Positions 16,465 to 26,040 of a stretch of 64,000 nt of DNA are shown here, one piece after another. Made by a program: the position numbers and the translations under genes. The stretch covers positions 1 through 64,000 of the forward strand of contig JAVZCK010000012.1 of the NCBI GenBank assembly GCA_038874435.1, given 5' to 3'. Each line of letters starts with the position of its first letter. Position 1 is the stretch's first letter. The notes under the pieces were generated by a model that was not told the DNA's origin, did not search any database, and was given only the letters and a program-made list of their open reading frames with translations. This DNA is from Thermoplasmata archaeon. Lineage in GTDB: Archaea; Thermoplasmatota; Thermoplasmata; Lutacidiplasmatales; SKW197.

Positions 16465-18607
16465 AAACTCTGTAAACAATGATAATAATTCCATGGAACA
16501 CGAGGAGGAAAGAACATGCTGGGAATTCATTCACAGGATTTCCAAGTGGATACCAGTCACTTGCTTTGCCTCCGTCTATCTGGTAGGCATCTGGTGTACC
16601 CCAGCCATTACCATCCCAGTTGCTCCAGTAGTTGCCCTCCTTTGTAGTGTTGTCATACCAGGTGTTCCATTCGCTATTATCATATGCCTGGCATTTACCA
16701 CTCACACCACGCAAGGTAGTAACAGAGGCAAGGGAAGATTCTCCATTGCCTACAAAGTAGTTGTGAAGGAGATAATTACTGCTAGAATAGTCCGTTAGGA
16801 ATACTCCATACTCTTTGTTGGCACAAAGCCAGTTATTCTTTATCTCGTTCTTACAGGAATTGTACAGATAGATTCCGTAAGTATTACCGGATACATTGTT
16901 GTCTATTATAGAATTGGAGTTTGCTGTACGGAAGTATATTCCTTGGTAGTTACCAGCTATACTGTTGTTAGTTATGTAATTGTGGTCTGAATACCAGAGG
17001 TAGAGTCCGTGGCAAGAATGCCCTGTAAGTGTATTTTCATTTATAATGTTGTAAGAAGAAAATCCAAGCTGAATTCCTGCAGAAGCATTTGAGAGTTCCA
17101 GCCCACTTGCAGTCATATTCGTGCAATTTGCAAGAATCAACTGCCCGATGTTCGACTGGATTGTGCCACCCTTCTGATTTTTATAATAACCCACGGGTTT
17201 ACCATTCACTGTGTTTGTAATGTCTATTTCATGTGTGTTCCAGTTTTCAAGCTCATATCCTGCCATTATAATGCCACAATTCCACATCTTGTTTCCAATC
17301 AACTGATTGTTGTTTGCGGATTGCATGAATACCCCCTCGTACTCATTATCACAGATAGTGTTGTTTCTCAAAGTATTATTATGTGAACTGAAATACAGAT
17401 ATATGCCATGGGTGTTGTTGAACACATTGTTTTCAGATATAGTGTTATTTTCTGAAACCCAAAATAAGAAACTATAGTTGTTACCAAAAGCGCTGTTGTT
17501 ATGGACAACATTGTTGTTGCTAATATATGAATAAATTCCACGATAATTATTTGAAATCTCATTGTTGGTAATTGTAGTATAGTTGCTCCCATACTCTAGC
17601 GAAATTCCATAACCATTACCTGTTATAGTATTGAAAGTTATGTTTGTGTGCTCTGAAAACATTGCAAGAATCCCAAATTGAGTTCCTGTAAAACTGCTGG
17701 CAGTTATTGTGTTGTATGCTGAGTAGGCAAGCTGAATTCCAGATGAAACATTTGAAAATGACAACCCAGACAAAACAAAATTTGTGCAATTGGCAAGAAT
17801 AACCTGACCCGCATCCGTGGGGACCGTTATTCCATTCTGGTTTTTGTAAAAATATATTGGCAGTCCATTCACTGTGTTCGTAATATCGACCTCATTTGTC
17901 GTCCAGTCCAAAATAGAGGTGCCCATAAGAATAACACCAGAGCTCAACATGGAATTGTTGCCCAAACTGTTGACTTGTGAGAGTATCAAAACAATTCCCA
18001 TAGGTGAAAAAGAAACATTGTTTGTTGATATGTTATTCATCGTTGAAGAATACAATACAATTCCAAATGGGAGGTTATTGAACACAGTGTTGTTAAGTAT
18101 AGAAATGTCGCTTGAACAATACAAAAAGATGCCATTCATATTCTCCTCTACAAGGTTGTCTTTGATAGTAGCATGCTGCACATTGCTCAGGAATATACCC
18201 GAGCTTGCTATGGATTGTTGAAATGTTGCGTTCTTTACAGTGCAATTCCGGATTACAAAATAAACATCCGTATTTTCAATAGATATGCAATAAGTTCCGC
18301 CGTTAGCATCAATCTCCCAATTTTCAATGATGTATGGATCTGAAGGTGTTCCTGAACCTCCAGATACTCCATTTGCTGCTGTGAATTCGCTGTTGTTAGT
18401 TATGTGGATTGGAGAATGTGAAACTTTAGCATCCACGCTCTGATTTGTATTAATACCTTGCGCCCTGGCAGAAATTATAAGTAAGCTTCCAATACTAACC
18501 ACAACGAGGACAACCAGGAAAAATGCCCGAAGTTTAGTGCGATCTAACTCCCCACAATTTCCTCCCAACCTTATTCTTTTTCTACCTCCATTCATTTTCC
18601 TCACCAT
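16406..18607 (-). CDS. Secreted right-handed beta-helix protein, NosD-like
   Basis: An N-terminal membrane or signal segment (about residues 27-49) is followed by SEFTAANGVSGGSGTPSDPY, the same entry motif as in the facing gene. NosD/PbH1 coils cover almost the rest, with many N-glycosylation sites. The protein contains an internal duplication: the EVDITNTVNGLPIYFYKNQNG block with its following coils is repeated about 230 residues later as EIDITNTVNGKPVGYYKNQK. Such coils bind or cleave polysaccharide, but no catalytic residue can be assigned. The last 40 residues, after DWYPLGNP, extend past the expected domain end into the facing gene and look like read-through. An ATG at 18595 is an alternative start. 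Confidence 0.8.
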   Translation of the reverse strand: MVRKMNGGRKRIRLGGNCGELDRTKLRAFFLVVLVVVSIGSLLIISARAQGINTNQSVDAKVSHSPIHITNNSEFTAANGVSGGSGTPSDPYIIENWEIDANGGTYCISIENTDVYFVIRNCTVKNATFQQSIASSGIFLSNVQHATIKDNLVEENMNGIFLYCSSDISILNNTVFNNLPFGIVLYSSTMNNISTNNVSFSPMGIVLILSQVNSLGNNSMLSSGVILMGTSILDWTTNEVDITNTVNGLPIYFYKNQNGITVPTDAGQVILANCTNFVLSGLSFSNVSSGIQLAYSAYNTITASSFTGTQFGILAMFSEHTNITFNTITGNGYGISLEYGSNYTTITNNEISNNYRGIYSYISNNNVVHNNSAFGNNYSFLFWVSENNTISENNVFNNTHGIYLYFSSHNNTLRNNTICDNEYEGVFMQSANNNQLIGNKMWNCGIIMAGYELENWNTHEIDITNTVNGKPVGYYKNQKGGTIQSNIGQLILANCTNMTASGLELSNASAGIQLGFSSYNIINENTLTGHSCHGLYLWYSDHNYITNNSIAGNYQGIYFRTANSNSIIDNNVSGNTYGIYLYNSCKNEIKNNWLCANKEYGVFLTDYSSSNYLLHNYFVGNGESSLASVTTLRGVSGKCQAYDNSEWNTWYDNTTKEGNYWSNWDGNGWGTPDAYQIDGGKASDWYPLGNPVNEFPACSFLLVFHGIIIIVYRVFRTCGSLPLSKTASKPDWI

Positions 18608-18669
18608 AGAATTTGTGGTTTCTATGTTAGAAGAGTTAATGGATACTTATTTAAATTTTTTACGCTTAT

Positions 18670-19272
18670 TTAAAATTGTTTATTGCTTTCTGTCATGCTA
18701 AACCCTCCCTCAAACGCCTTCCTGTTAACCTCTCTCACCTTCTCGGGTAGTTTTGAGAGCAGGGTTTCGAGCATTTCATCCTTTGAAATCGGGAAGCCAT
18801 GTAGTGCAGCAATAGCCCCGAGCATTACAGAATTCACAGCTAGCTTGGACCCTGCCTCAACTGCCAGCTTTTCTGCATCAAAATGGACTGCCTGACCAGC
18901 AATCCTTGCCAATTCAGCCACAACTTCCTCAACACCAGGATAGGGTTTTTTCTGCAAAGAAACACCGATTGGTGGAATTTTCGCCTCATTAACCAGAGCA
19001 ATTGTTTTCTTGCCGAGATAATCCAGATAACGCAAAAGCTCCACACGCTCAAAACTAACGGCAACATCGATACTTCCTGCTGGCGGAATTGGGGCGTCCC
19101 CCTCATCTATTCTCACAAAAGTGTAAACACTTCCACCACGCTGTGCCATACCATGAATTTCGCTGATTACCACATGCTTCCCTGCCTTGATACAACTTTC
19201 TCCAAGCACTTGAGAGGCAAGAATTATGCCCTGGCCACCGACACCACAGAGCAGAATGTTCATTTCAGTCAC
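18670..19272 (-). CDS. iorB: Indolepyruvate:ferredoxin oxidoreductase, beta subunit
   Basis: This is the gamma-like subunit of the enzyme that oxidatively decarboxylates aryl-pyruvates from aromatic amino acids to aryl-acetyl-CoA. It starts MTEMNILLCGVGGQGIILAS, the classic G.GGQG nucleotide-binding loop of the POR gamma fold, with EIHGMAQRGG following. The length of 200 aa is typical. It overlaps iorA by 8 bp and ends the por-ior run. Confidence 0.95.
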   Translation of the reverse strand: MTEMNILLCGVGGQGIILASQVLGESCIKAGKHVVISEIHGMAQRGGSVYTFVRIDEGDAPIPPAGSIDVAVSFERVELLRYLDYLGKKTIALVNEAKIPPIGVSLQKKPYPGVEEVVAELARIAGQAVHFDAEKLAVEAGSKLAVNSVMLGAIAALHGFPISKDEMLETLLSKLPEKVREVNRKAFEGGFSMTESNKQF

Positions 19273-21085
19273 CTCGCTTTATCGCCCCAAACGGACACAC
19301 GAAGGCACAGGCACCGCAGCCCAGGCAAAGCCCATCATTTATCTTTACCTCATCGCCTTCAAGGTAAAAAGCTGGGCAGGCAAATTGTGTGATACAAACA
19401 TGGCACTTTTTACAATCCTGGCTAACAAAATATCGCCCAATCTTTTCGCCCTTCCGCCGCTTCTCGCCAGCGAGAAGCAACGCACAGGGAGAGCGGGAAA
19501 TCACAACCCTGACTCCTTTAACATTCAATGCCTCCTTATAGACATCAACCGCCTTCGGGATGTCCAGAGCATCTACAACTTTCACATAATCCACTCCACA
19601 ACCCTTCACAACTGCCTCAATGCTCACTGCCTTTGCCTCTCTGCCTGCTGCGTCAACCGAAAGCCCTGGGTGGGGTTGGTGCCCTGTCATTGCAGTTGTG
19701 GAATTGTCCATAATTACTGCAATGAAAGAATGGCCGTTGTGGACAGCATTAAGTAAAGCTGGAATCCCAGCATGGAAAAATGTGGAATCTCCTATGAAAG
19801 CGAAAACTGGCTCTGAATTTACCTTGCTCAGCCCATTTGCATTTCCAATGCTTGCACCCATACAGGTGAGTAAGTCCGCCATCTCCAGTGGTGGCTGAAT
19901 CCCAAGGGTGTAGCAACCAATGTCTGAGGAGAAAATGGCCTTGCCCTTTGTGACCTTCTTTATTGCATAATATGTGGCTCTATGCGGACAGCCGGCACAG
20001 AGCACTGGAGGTCTTGCAGGAATCTCTATTGAAGCTGCAGCTTTCTTTGTCTCATACTGCCTTCCCATAATCTTTCCTATGCCCTTTGCAACTACCTCAT
20101 AGTTCCATTCATACTCAAACGGAAAATTACCATCCAGCTTGCCGTAAATTTTCTGGACTAAACCCTGCATCTGGGCAATTGCCCTCACCCTGGTCTCAAG
20201 CACAGGCTCAAGTTCCTCGCACACTATTATTTTGTCTTTATCGCTCATGAACTCCAGAATTTTTGTCTCAGGCAATGGATTTGTAAAACCAATTTTGAAA
20301 ATCCCACAATCTATTTTCTCCTTTTCCAGATATTCCTTCACATATGTGTAAGCCACACCACTGGTGATTATGCCAAGCTTCCCATTTCCATAAACTCTGT
20401 TAAAATTGCTTTCCTCACTAATTTTTCTGGCCTTTTTCATCTGCTCAAGCAACCAGAGCCGTCTTGCTCTCGCCACAGCAGGCACTGTAACGAACCTTGT
20501 TGGTTCCTTCACAAATTTTGCCTGGTGCCTTTGCCCAACTTCTCCGAGCACAACATCTGCACTCGTATGATTGACCCTTGTGGTTGTGCGTAAAATGACT
20601 GGAAGTTCGAGGGCATGTGAGAGTTCAAATGCATACTTTGTGAAATCCAGACATTCTTGAGGTGTTACTGGCTCAAGCACAGGCAGGTTAGCAAGCAATC
20701 CATAGTACCTGTTGTCCTGCTCATTCTGGCTTGAATGACATGAAGGGTCGTCAGCACTCACAATCACCATCGCACCTTTTACACCAGTGTAAGCAAGAGT
20801 TAGAAGAGTATCCGAAGCCACATTCAAGCCCACATGCTTCATCATCGTCATTGAATACAAGCCAGAAACCGCTGCAGCCAGTGCAACTTCCATTGCCACC
20901 TTCTCGTTGGCAGAATACTCAAAATAATATCCGAACTTTTCTGAGAATTTTGCGAGAGTGGTGCCTATTTCAGATGAGGGAGTTCCCGGATAAGAGGCAG
21001 CTAAATCCAGCCCTGCCTCAATCGCTCCCCTTGCAATTGCCTCATTTGCCATCAGAAGCACTTTCTCCCCGGGCTTGCCGAGCAT
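19265..21085 (-). CDS. iorA: Indolepyruvate:ferredoxin oxidoreductase, alpha subunit
   Basis: This catalytic subunit binds thiamine diphosphate. The N-terminal pyrimidine-binding domain includes GLDLAASYPGTPSSEIG, and ADDPSCHSSQNEQDNRYYG is a family signature. CAGCPHRATYYAIK and the TPP-Mg motif FIGDSTFFHAGIPALLNAVH, then MDNSTTAMTGHQPHPG, are characteristic of IorA. Two [4Fe-4S] clusters lie at the C-terminus (CKKCHVCITQFACP and CLGCGACAFVCP). The length is 606 aa. The start lies one base after the porB stop, so the Ior genes are an extension of the Por operon. Confidence 0.97.
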   Translation of the reverse strand: MLGKPGEKVLLMANEAIARGAIEAGLDLAASYPGTPSSEIGTTLAKFSEKFGYYFEYSANEKVAMEVALAAAVSGLYSMTMMKHVGLNVASDTLLTLAYTGVKGAMVIVSADDPSCHSSQNEQDNRYYGLLANLPVLEPVTPQECLDFTKYAFELSHALELPVILRTTTRVNHTSADVVLGEVGQRHQAKFVKEPTRFVTVPAVARARRLWLLEQMKKARKISEESNFNRVYGNGKLGIITSGVAYTYVKEYLEKEKIDCGIFKIGFTNPLPETKILEFMSDKDKIIVCEELEPVLETRVRAIAQMQGLVQKIYGKLDGNFPFEYEWNYEVVAKGIGKIMGRQYETKKAAASIEIPARPPVLCAGCPHRATYYAIKKVTKGKAIFSSDIGCYTLGIQPPLEMADLLTCMGASIGNANGLSKVNSEPVFAFIGDSTFFHAGIPALLNAVHNGHSFIAVIMDNSTTAMTGHQPHPGLSVDAAGREAKAVSIEAVVKGCGVDYVKVVDALDIPKAVDVYKEALNVKGVRVVISRSPCALLLAGEKRRKGEKIGRYFVSQDCKKCHVCITQFACPAFYLEGDEVKINDGLCLGCGACAFVCPFGAIKRGD

Positions 21086-21086
21086 C

Positions 21087-21986
21087 TCACCACTCCTTTG
21101 TGATCTCCTCCTTCTTCAACAATAACTCCCATTCTTTGTCCACATACTCCTGAATCTTTTTGAGTTCTTCCTCACCGAGATAACTAAAGCGCCCCTGCAT
21201 CTTAAGATACTCTGCCACTGGCTTCTTGTTCACAACCTTCCTTGTTATCTTGTATTTCCCATACTCAACCTCGTAGAGCGGGAAGATGCATGTGTCTGTA
21301 GCCAATCTTGCCACTTCTATCGTCTTCTCAGGTGGAACCCTCCAACCAGTTGGACAGGGTGCAAATGCATGGATGTATTTTGGCCCTTCAATACTTGCTG
21401 CCTTTTTCACTTTATTTATGAAATCCTCAGGATAAGCTACTGAAACCGTTGCAGCATAGGGAATTCTGTGTGCCACCATAATCTCTACCATGTTTTTCTT
21501 CTGCGTTTTCTGCCAGAACTTGGTTTTACCCACTGGTGTTGTGGTGGTCCAAGCGCCAAATGGAGTTAGAGAAGAACGCTGGATACCTGTGTTCATGTAG
21601 GCCTCGTTGTCATAGCACATGTAAATTACATTTTCTCCTCTTTCAACTGCCCCTGAAAGTGCCTGAATCCCTATGTCTGCAGTACCTCCATCTCCTGCAA
21701 ATCCCACCACATTCACATCCTTAATTCCCCTTGCATCCAGTGCTGCTCTTAAACCAGATATGCTTGCGCCCGTCACTTCAAAGGCGGTGTAAACTAGCGG
21801 GACCTTCAGATTCGTATAGGGAAAAACGCCGGGAATGACTGCCCAGCAGCATGCGGGAATGCTCACCACAGTTCTTTTACCCAATGCCTTCAGCAAATAC
21901 CTCATTGCAAGGGGTGCAGCACAGCCAAGGCATGCCATGTGCCCAGAAATCATATACTCTTCTGTTGGTATTGTTGGTTTCGCCAT
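21087..21986 (-). CDS. porB: 2-oxoacid (pyruvate-type):ferredoxin oxidoreductase, beta subunit
   Basis: This is the TPP-binding subunit that forms acetyl-CoA or branched acyl-CoA, CO2 and reduced ferredoxin. CLGCAAPLAMRYLLKALGK and the TPP motif GDGGTADIGIQALSGAVERG, then CYDNEAYMNTGIQRS, are diagnostic. The four cysteines that hold the proximal cluster in PorB are represented by CLGC near residue 20, CCW and the later C at about 212 (APCPTGW). The length of 299 aa is typical. Confidence 0.95.
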   Translation of the reverse strand: MAKPTIPTEEYMISGHMACLGCAAPLAMRYLLKALGKRTVVSIPACCWAVIPGVFPYTNLKVPLVYTAFEVTGASISGLRAALDARGIKDVNVVGFAGDGGTADIGIQALSGAVERGENVIYMCYDNEAYMNTGIQRSSLTPFGAWTTTTPVGKTKFWQKTQKKNMVEIMVAHRIPYAATVSVAYPEDFINKVKKAASIEGPKYIHAFAPCPTGWRVPPEKTIEVARLATDTCIFPLYEVEYGKYKITRKVVNKKPVAEYLKMQGRFSYLGEEELKKIQEYVDKEWELLLKKEEITKEW

Positions 21987-21992
21987 ATTTTC

Positions 21993-23168
21993 TCACCTCT
22001 TTAACTCCACCCAGGTTAGTTCTTCATCTATTCCATGCTCTTTTATATACGCCATGTTCCTGAATATGTTCTTGATTGTTGTAGTTGTTACATCCCTTCC
22101 GCCAATGCCCACTATGTAATTCTTTAGCACTTTTTTATCTCCTTTGCCATAAAGCGCACCTTTAACCTCTGTGAAAAACGGTCCCTGATTTCCGAATGAG
22201 ATTGAGCGGTCTGCCACACCAACAACCTTTGCATTCTGTGTTAAACGCAGAATTTCCTCATTCGGGAAGGGGCGGAACACACGCAACCTCAGCAACCCTG
22301 CTTTCACACCCTCATTTCTCAACTCATCCACAACATCTTTAGCCGTTGAAGCCATTGTACCTGCACAGATGAGCAAAAGTTCTGCATCCTCGCCTCTGTA
22401 ATTTTCAACAAGGCCAGAGTAACTCCTTCCGAAGATTTTCCCGAATTCTCTGTCAACTTCCACAATCTTTCGCTTTGCATTCTCCATTGATTCCGCAATT
22501 TTGTAGCGTAATTCCATGTACCACTGGTGTGGCATGCTGAGCGACCCTACAGAAACAGGGTTATCAAAATCAAGTTTGTAAGCGGGCTCAAATGGTGGTA
22601 GGAATTTATCCACTGCCTCCTGTTCCGGTATGTCCACAGGGAGAACTGTGTGCGAAAGATAGAAAGCGTCCTCACAAATCATGCCTGGGAGCATAACTTC
22701 CTTGCTCTCACAGATGCGGTAAAGCTGTATCATGGTATCAAGGACTTCCTGGTTGCTCTCACCATAGAACTGAATCCAGCCAGTGTCCCTTTGTGAGATG
22801 CTATCCGTCATTTCAGCCCAGATATTCCATGGAGGCCCCATAGCCCTATTGACATTCACCATGACCACTGGTGTTCTTGCACCCGCTGCCCAGTGCAACA
22901 TTTCATGCATCAAAGCCAGACCATGGGATGATGTTGCTGTAAAAGTTCTTGCACCGCCCAGCGACGCCGAAATCAGGGCAGCGAGGGCGCTGTGCTCCGA
23001 TTCCACATTCACAAATCTGGCATTCAACTCACCATTTGCGACAAAGTCAGCAAGTTTCTCAACGACTGTGGTCTGAGGAGTGATTGGGTATGCAGAAACC
23101 ACCTGGACTCTTGCAAGCTTAACACCATAGGCAGCTGCAGAATTGCCAGTAATCACCTTCTTCACCAT
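21993..23168 (-). CDS. porA: 2-oxoacid (pyruvate-type):ferredoxin oxidoreductase, alpha subunit
   Basis: The protein starts with TGNSAAAYGVKLARVQVVSA, then YPITPQTTVVEKLADF, the standard PorA N-terminus. ESEHSALAALISASLGGART, then TATSSHGLALM, is diagnostic. The length is 391 aa. It lies 4 bases after porD and 6 bases before porB. Whether pyruvate or branched 2-oxoacids are preferred cannot be read from sequence. Confidence 0.95.
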   Translation of the reverse strand: MVKKVITGNSAAAYGVKLARVQVVSAYPITPQTTVVEKLADFVANGELNARFVNVESEHSALAALISASLGGARTFTATSSHGLALMHEMLHWAAGARTPVVMVNVNRAMGPPWNIWAEMTDSISQRDTGWIQFYGESNQEVLDTMIQLYRICESKEVMLPGMICEDAFYLSHTVLPVDIPEQEAVDKFLPPFEPAYKLDFDNPVSVGSLSMPHQWYMELRYKIAESMENAKRKIVEVDREFGKIFGRSYSGLVENYRGEDAELLLICAGTMASTAKDVVDELRNEGVKAGLLRLRVFRPFPNEEILRLTQNAKVVGVADRSISFGNQGPFFTEVKGALYGKGDKKVLKNYIVGIGGRDVTTTTIKNIFRNMAYIKEHGIDEELTWVELKR

Positions 23169-23172
23169 ACTT

Positions 23173-23457
23173 TCATTCCTCCCTTACCATTGTGATTGCT
23201 TTCTTTGGACATTCGTTTGCACAAATTCCACAGCCCTTGCAGAATTCGTAGTCATGTTCTATATTCCCATCTGGTAAAATTTTAATTGCCACATCCGGAC
23301 AGAATTTCCAGCAGATGTAGCAGCGAATGCACTTGCTTCTATCCAGCACAGGTCGCATGTTCCGCCATTCTCCTGTCTTGTTTATAAGTGTGCTTTCAAG
23401 ATGGGAATAGGGTCCAACAGGTACATCCTTCACATTTTTGAACACCATTTCACTCAC
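23173..23457 (-). CDS. porD: 2-oxoacid:ferredoxin oxidoreductase, delta subunit (2x[4Fe-4S])
   Basis: This is a small ferredoxin-like subunit with two cluster motifs, [16 protein letters not shown] and [16 protein letters not shown]. It passes electrons from PorAB to external ferredoxin. At 94 aa it is of normal size. It overlaps porC by 8 bp. Confidence 0.95.
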   Translation of the reverse strand: MSEMVFKNVKDVPVGPYSHLESTLINKTGEWRNMRPVLDRSKCIRCYICWKFCPDVAIKILPDGNIEHDYEFCKGCGICANECPKKAITMVREE

Positions 23458-24001
23458 CTACCGTGGAGTTGTAAGCTTCCTCAGCCGCTTTAGCATTTTC
23501 TTCGGGCTTTACAGGTGCGCCCTTTCTGATTGCTGCAAGCACTGAGTCAAGTTTCGGCATCTTAGCTGCAAACGCAAAGGCACCAAGAATGGCAGTATTC
23601 ACGATTGGTGCAACCCTCGAACCAAGTCTGTACTTCATTGCAATTCCACTTGCATCCACTGTGAAAACTCGCTCCTTGATTTTATCCTTGAAATCAGATG
23701 GTTTTTTTGTCGTGTTAATCAGGACAAAGCCACCCTGCTTCAACCCTGAGGTCACATCCGTCTTGAGCATCACACTTGGGTCGAGCACCACAACATAGTT
23801 TGGCTCGTAAATTTGCATCTTCACCCTAATTGGCTTCGTATCCGCTCTTGTGAATGCAGTCACTGGTGCACCTCGCCGCTCTACACCAAAGTAAGGAAAC
23901 GCCTGTACATCATAGCCCTCGATGAAGAACGCCTCAGCCAGCAAATTGGAGGCAATTACTGCCCCCTGTCCACCTCTGCCATGAAATCGTATCTCGTACA
24001 T
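23450..24001 (-). CDS. porC: 2-oxoacid:ferredoxin oxidoreductase, gamma subunit
   Basis: The protein starts [20 protein letters not shown], the GRGGQG loop of PorC, with [16 protein letters not shown] following. I chose the ATG at 24001 because the family begins M(Y/I)EIRFHG. An earlier start at 24010 is also open. It is the first gene of the por-ior run and is divergent from the PP-loop gene across about 140 bp. Confidence 0.94.
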   Translation of the reverse strand: MYEIRFHGRGGQGAVIASNLLAEAFFIEGYDVQAFPYFGVERRGAPVTAFTRADTKPIRVKMQIYEPNYVVVLDPSVMLKTDVTSGLKQGGFVLINTTKKPSDFKDKIKERVFTVDASGIAMKYRLGSRVAPIVNTAILGAFAFAAKMPKLDSVLAAIRKGAPVKPEENAKAAEEAYNSTVGE

Positions 24002-24142
24002 AATTATCAAAAACGGGAATAGGTAAGAATATATGGTTTTTGTGGTATACTCACTGCTGAATTCTCTGCTCTCAAGTTTAGTGTTGTCCGCATAAGCACA
24101 CCATTCAATATCTTTTTATCCTCTCAGTCCTTCCATCTTCTC

Positions 24143-26035
24143 ATGGGTCTTGTAAGATTTGGGCCTCTTGTGCTAAGATGGTGTCTCTCCTGTAACATTC
24201 CTGTTGTCGAGCAGAAAAATTGCGGGATTTGCGGTTCCGCAACTGTGGAGGTTCCAGTTACACCACCTGGTGATGTAAAGCCTGGTTTCAATAAGGAAAT
24301 AAGAATCTTTCGCCGAATTTTGGATGACCAATTTGGGAAGGGCTGTGGCTCTGCCCTATTCCCCAAAAACAAAATTGTGGTGCTTAACCCAGTGCCCAGC
24401 ATTGACAAGATGTATGAAATCATAATGGACGGGCAGGTTGTGGGAGCTGCGCGTTATGACATAAAGAAGGGTTGGCAAATTCTTTTGAGAATGGAGGGGG
24501 CTTTCAGAATTGCAAAATTTCTCGCAAGGAGGTATGTGGTTGCAGATGAGGGGGCTGTTGAACCAATCCTAAATGGAAGCAATTTGATGGCTGCAGGGGT
24601 TGTGGATGCAGAGAAAAGCATAGAAGAAGGTGATGAAGTTATTGTCCTGGATAATTTGAAACGCCCATTAGCTGTGGGTGTTGCCAAAATGGATGCAATG
24701 GAGATGCTGAAGGAAGGAGAGCGAAAAGGTGTGGCTGTCAAGGTAAGATGGAAGGAGGGCTTTCGTGAACCGCGAGTGCTGGAAAACAAAATCACGGACT
24801 GGAAAAAAATCGCAGAGGGGAGCAAGGAAGCACTGGCAAAAAAGGAGGCAATGGCACTGAACTTTATTCAGAGCGTTGTGAATAAACATGGTAAGCCTGT
24901 GGCAGTTTCATTTAGTGGCGGAAAGGATAGCTTGGTCACTCTCCTCCTCGTCCTGAAAGCGGGTATAACCCCGAAAATTCTCTTTGTAGATACAGGGCTT
25001 GAGTTGCCTGAGACGGTTGAGTATGTGAAAAAAATTGCAGACAAATTCAAGCTGGAGCTGATTGAGGAGAAGGCAGGAAACGCGTTCTGGGATAATCTTG
25101 AACTTTTTGGACCACCTGGTAGGGATTTTCGCTGGTGCTGCAAGCTCTGCAAACTCGGGCCCACCTCCAGATTGATTGCAACCCATTTTCCAGATGGTGC
25201 TGTTGTGTTCATCGGGCAGAGAGTGTATGAGTCGGAGCAGAGGGCACAGAAAGGAAGCGTCTGGGAGAATCCATGGGTTCCAGGGCAAATAGGGGCTTCA
25301 CCAGTCCAATACTGGAATGCATTACACATCTGGCTCTACATCTTTGCTTCCGGCTGTGAAATTAATCCATGGTATAGAGAAGGAATGGAACGAATTGGAT
25401 GTTATCTTTGTCCCGCATCCAGCATGGGTGATTTCTACATTATTGGAAAGAAATTCAAGAATTTCAAGAAATGGGAGAACTATCTTAAGGAGCATGCTGC
25501 AAAGCATGGGCATCCAGATGAGTATGTGAAATTCGGGCTTTGGCGATGGCGGAAGCTCCCACCAGGAATAAAGGAATACATAGGGGGCATTGAGATTAAG
25601 CATGTTGAAAGAGGGATTGAGTTGAAGCTAGCTGATGGCTATGCCCCCTGTGTTGGCGGCTATAAAATTGAAGGGGTCTATACCACAAAATTTGAGCTTG
25701 CGAGAGTTGGCAATTTGCTGAACATCATTGGCGTTGTCAGATGCCAGGAAGAAATGTGCGAAATCGAGTTTGCCCAGGTGTTTGCAGAAGGCGCAATTGC
25801 TGTGAAAGGAAAGGACGAGCAGGAAATGCGTTCCAATCTGGAAAAAGTTCATGCTGTGATAATGAAAGCAGTGTCTTGTGTTAAATGCGGAATTTGCATT
25901 GGTAGATGTCCTCAAAAAGCAATCAGTTTTGATGAGAAGGGAATAAAAATAGATGCAGAAAAATGCCAGCACTGCGGCACTTGCCTCCAGCCATGCCCTG
26001 CAGTGGTGTATAGACAGGATGGAGAGTTGTGGTAA
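24143..26035 (+). CDS. Fusion: zinc ribbon, PUA, PAPS-reductase PP-loop, two [4Fe-4S]
   Basis: The domains are a zinc ribbon (C14, C17, C27, C30), a PUA-like RNA-binding domain (about 105-205), an adenosine phosphosulfate reductase-type PP-loop domain with SFSGGKDS at about 256-263 and WCCKLCKLGP at about 332, and a C-terminal dicluster ferredoxin (CVKCGICIGRCP and CQHCGTCLQPCP). Archaeal proteins with this order are annotated as PAPS reductase-like. The PUA domain points to an RNA substrate, such as tRNA thiolation, and not to sulfate assimilation, but this is inference. No other sulfate-reduction gene is nearby. Confidence 0.85.
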   Translation: MGLVRFGPLVLRWCLSCNIPVVEQKNCGICGSATVEVPVTPPGDVKPGFNKEIRIFRRILDDQFGKGCGSALFPKNKIVVLNPVPSIDKMYEIIMDGQVVGAARYDIKKGWQILLRMEGAFRIAKFLARRYVVADEGAVEPILNGSNLMAAGVVDAEKSIEEGDEVIVLDNLKRPLAVGVAKMDAMEMLKEGERKGVAVKVRWKEGFREPRVLENKITDWKKIAEGSKEALAKKEAMALNFIQSVVNKHGKPVAVSFSGGKDSLVTLLLVLKAGITPKILFVDTGLELPETVEYVKKIADKFKLELIEEKAGNAFWDNLELFGPPGRDFRWCCKLCKLGPTSRLIATHFPDGAVVFIGQRVYESEQRAQKGSVWENPWVPGQIGASPVQYWNALHIWLYIFASGCEINPWYREGMERIGCYLCPASSMGDFYIIGKKFKNFKKWENYLKEHAAKHGHPDEYVKFGLWRWRKLPPGIKEYIGGIEIKHVERGIELKLADGYAPCVGGYKIEGVYTTKFELARVGNLLNIIGVVRCQEEMCEIEFAQVFAEGAIAVKGKDEQEMRSNLEKVHAVIMKAVSCVKCGICIGRCPQKAISFDEKGIKIDAEKCQHCGTCLQPCPAVVYRQDGELW

Positions 26036-26040
26036 GCAAA

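Noticed and set aside
16235-16530. Small ORFs within the beta-helix genes
   Set aside because: Shadows of the NosD-type frames.
24868-25603. Minus-strand ORFs over the PP-loop fusion gene
   Set aside because: They are antisense to conserved SGGKDS and CxxC motifs and have no independent support.
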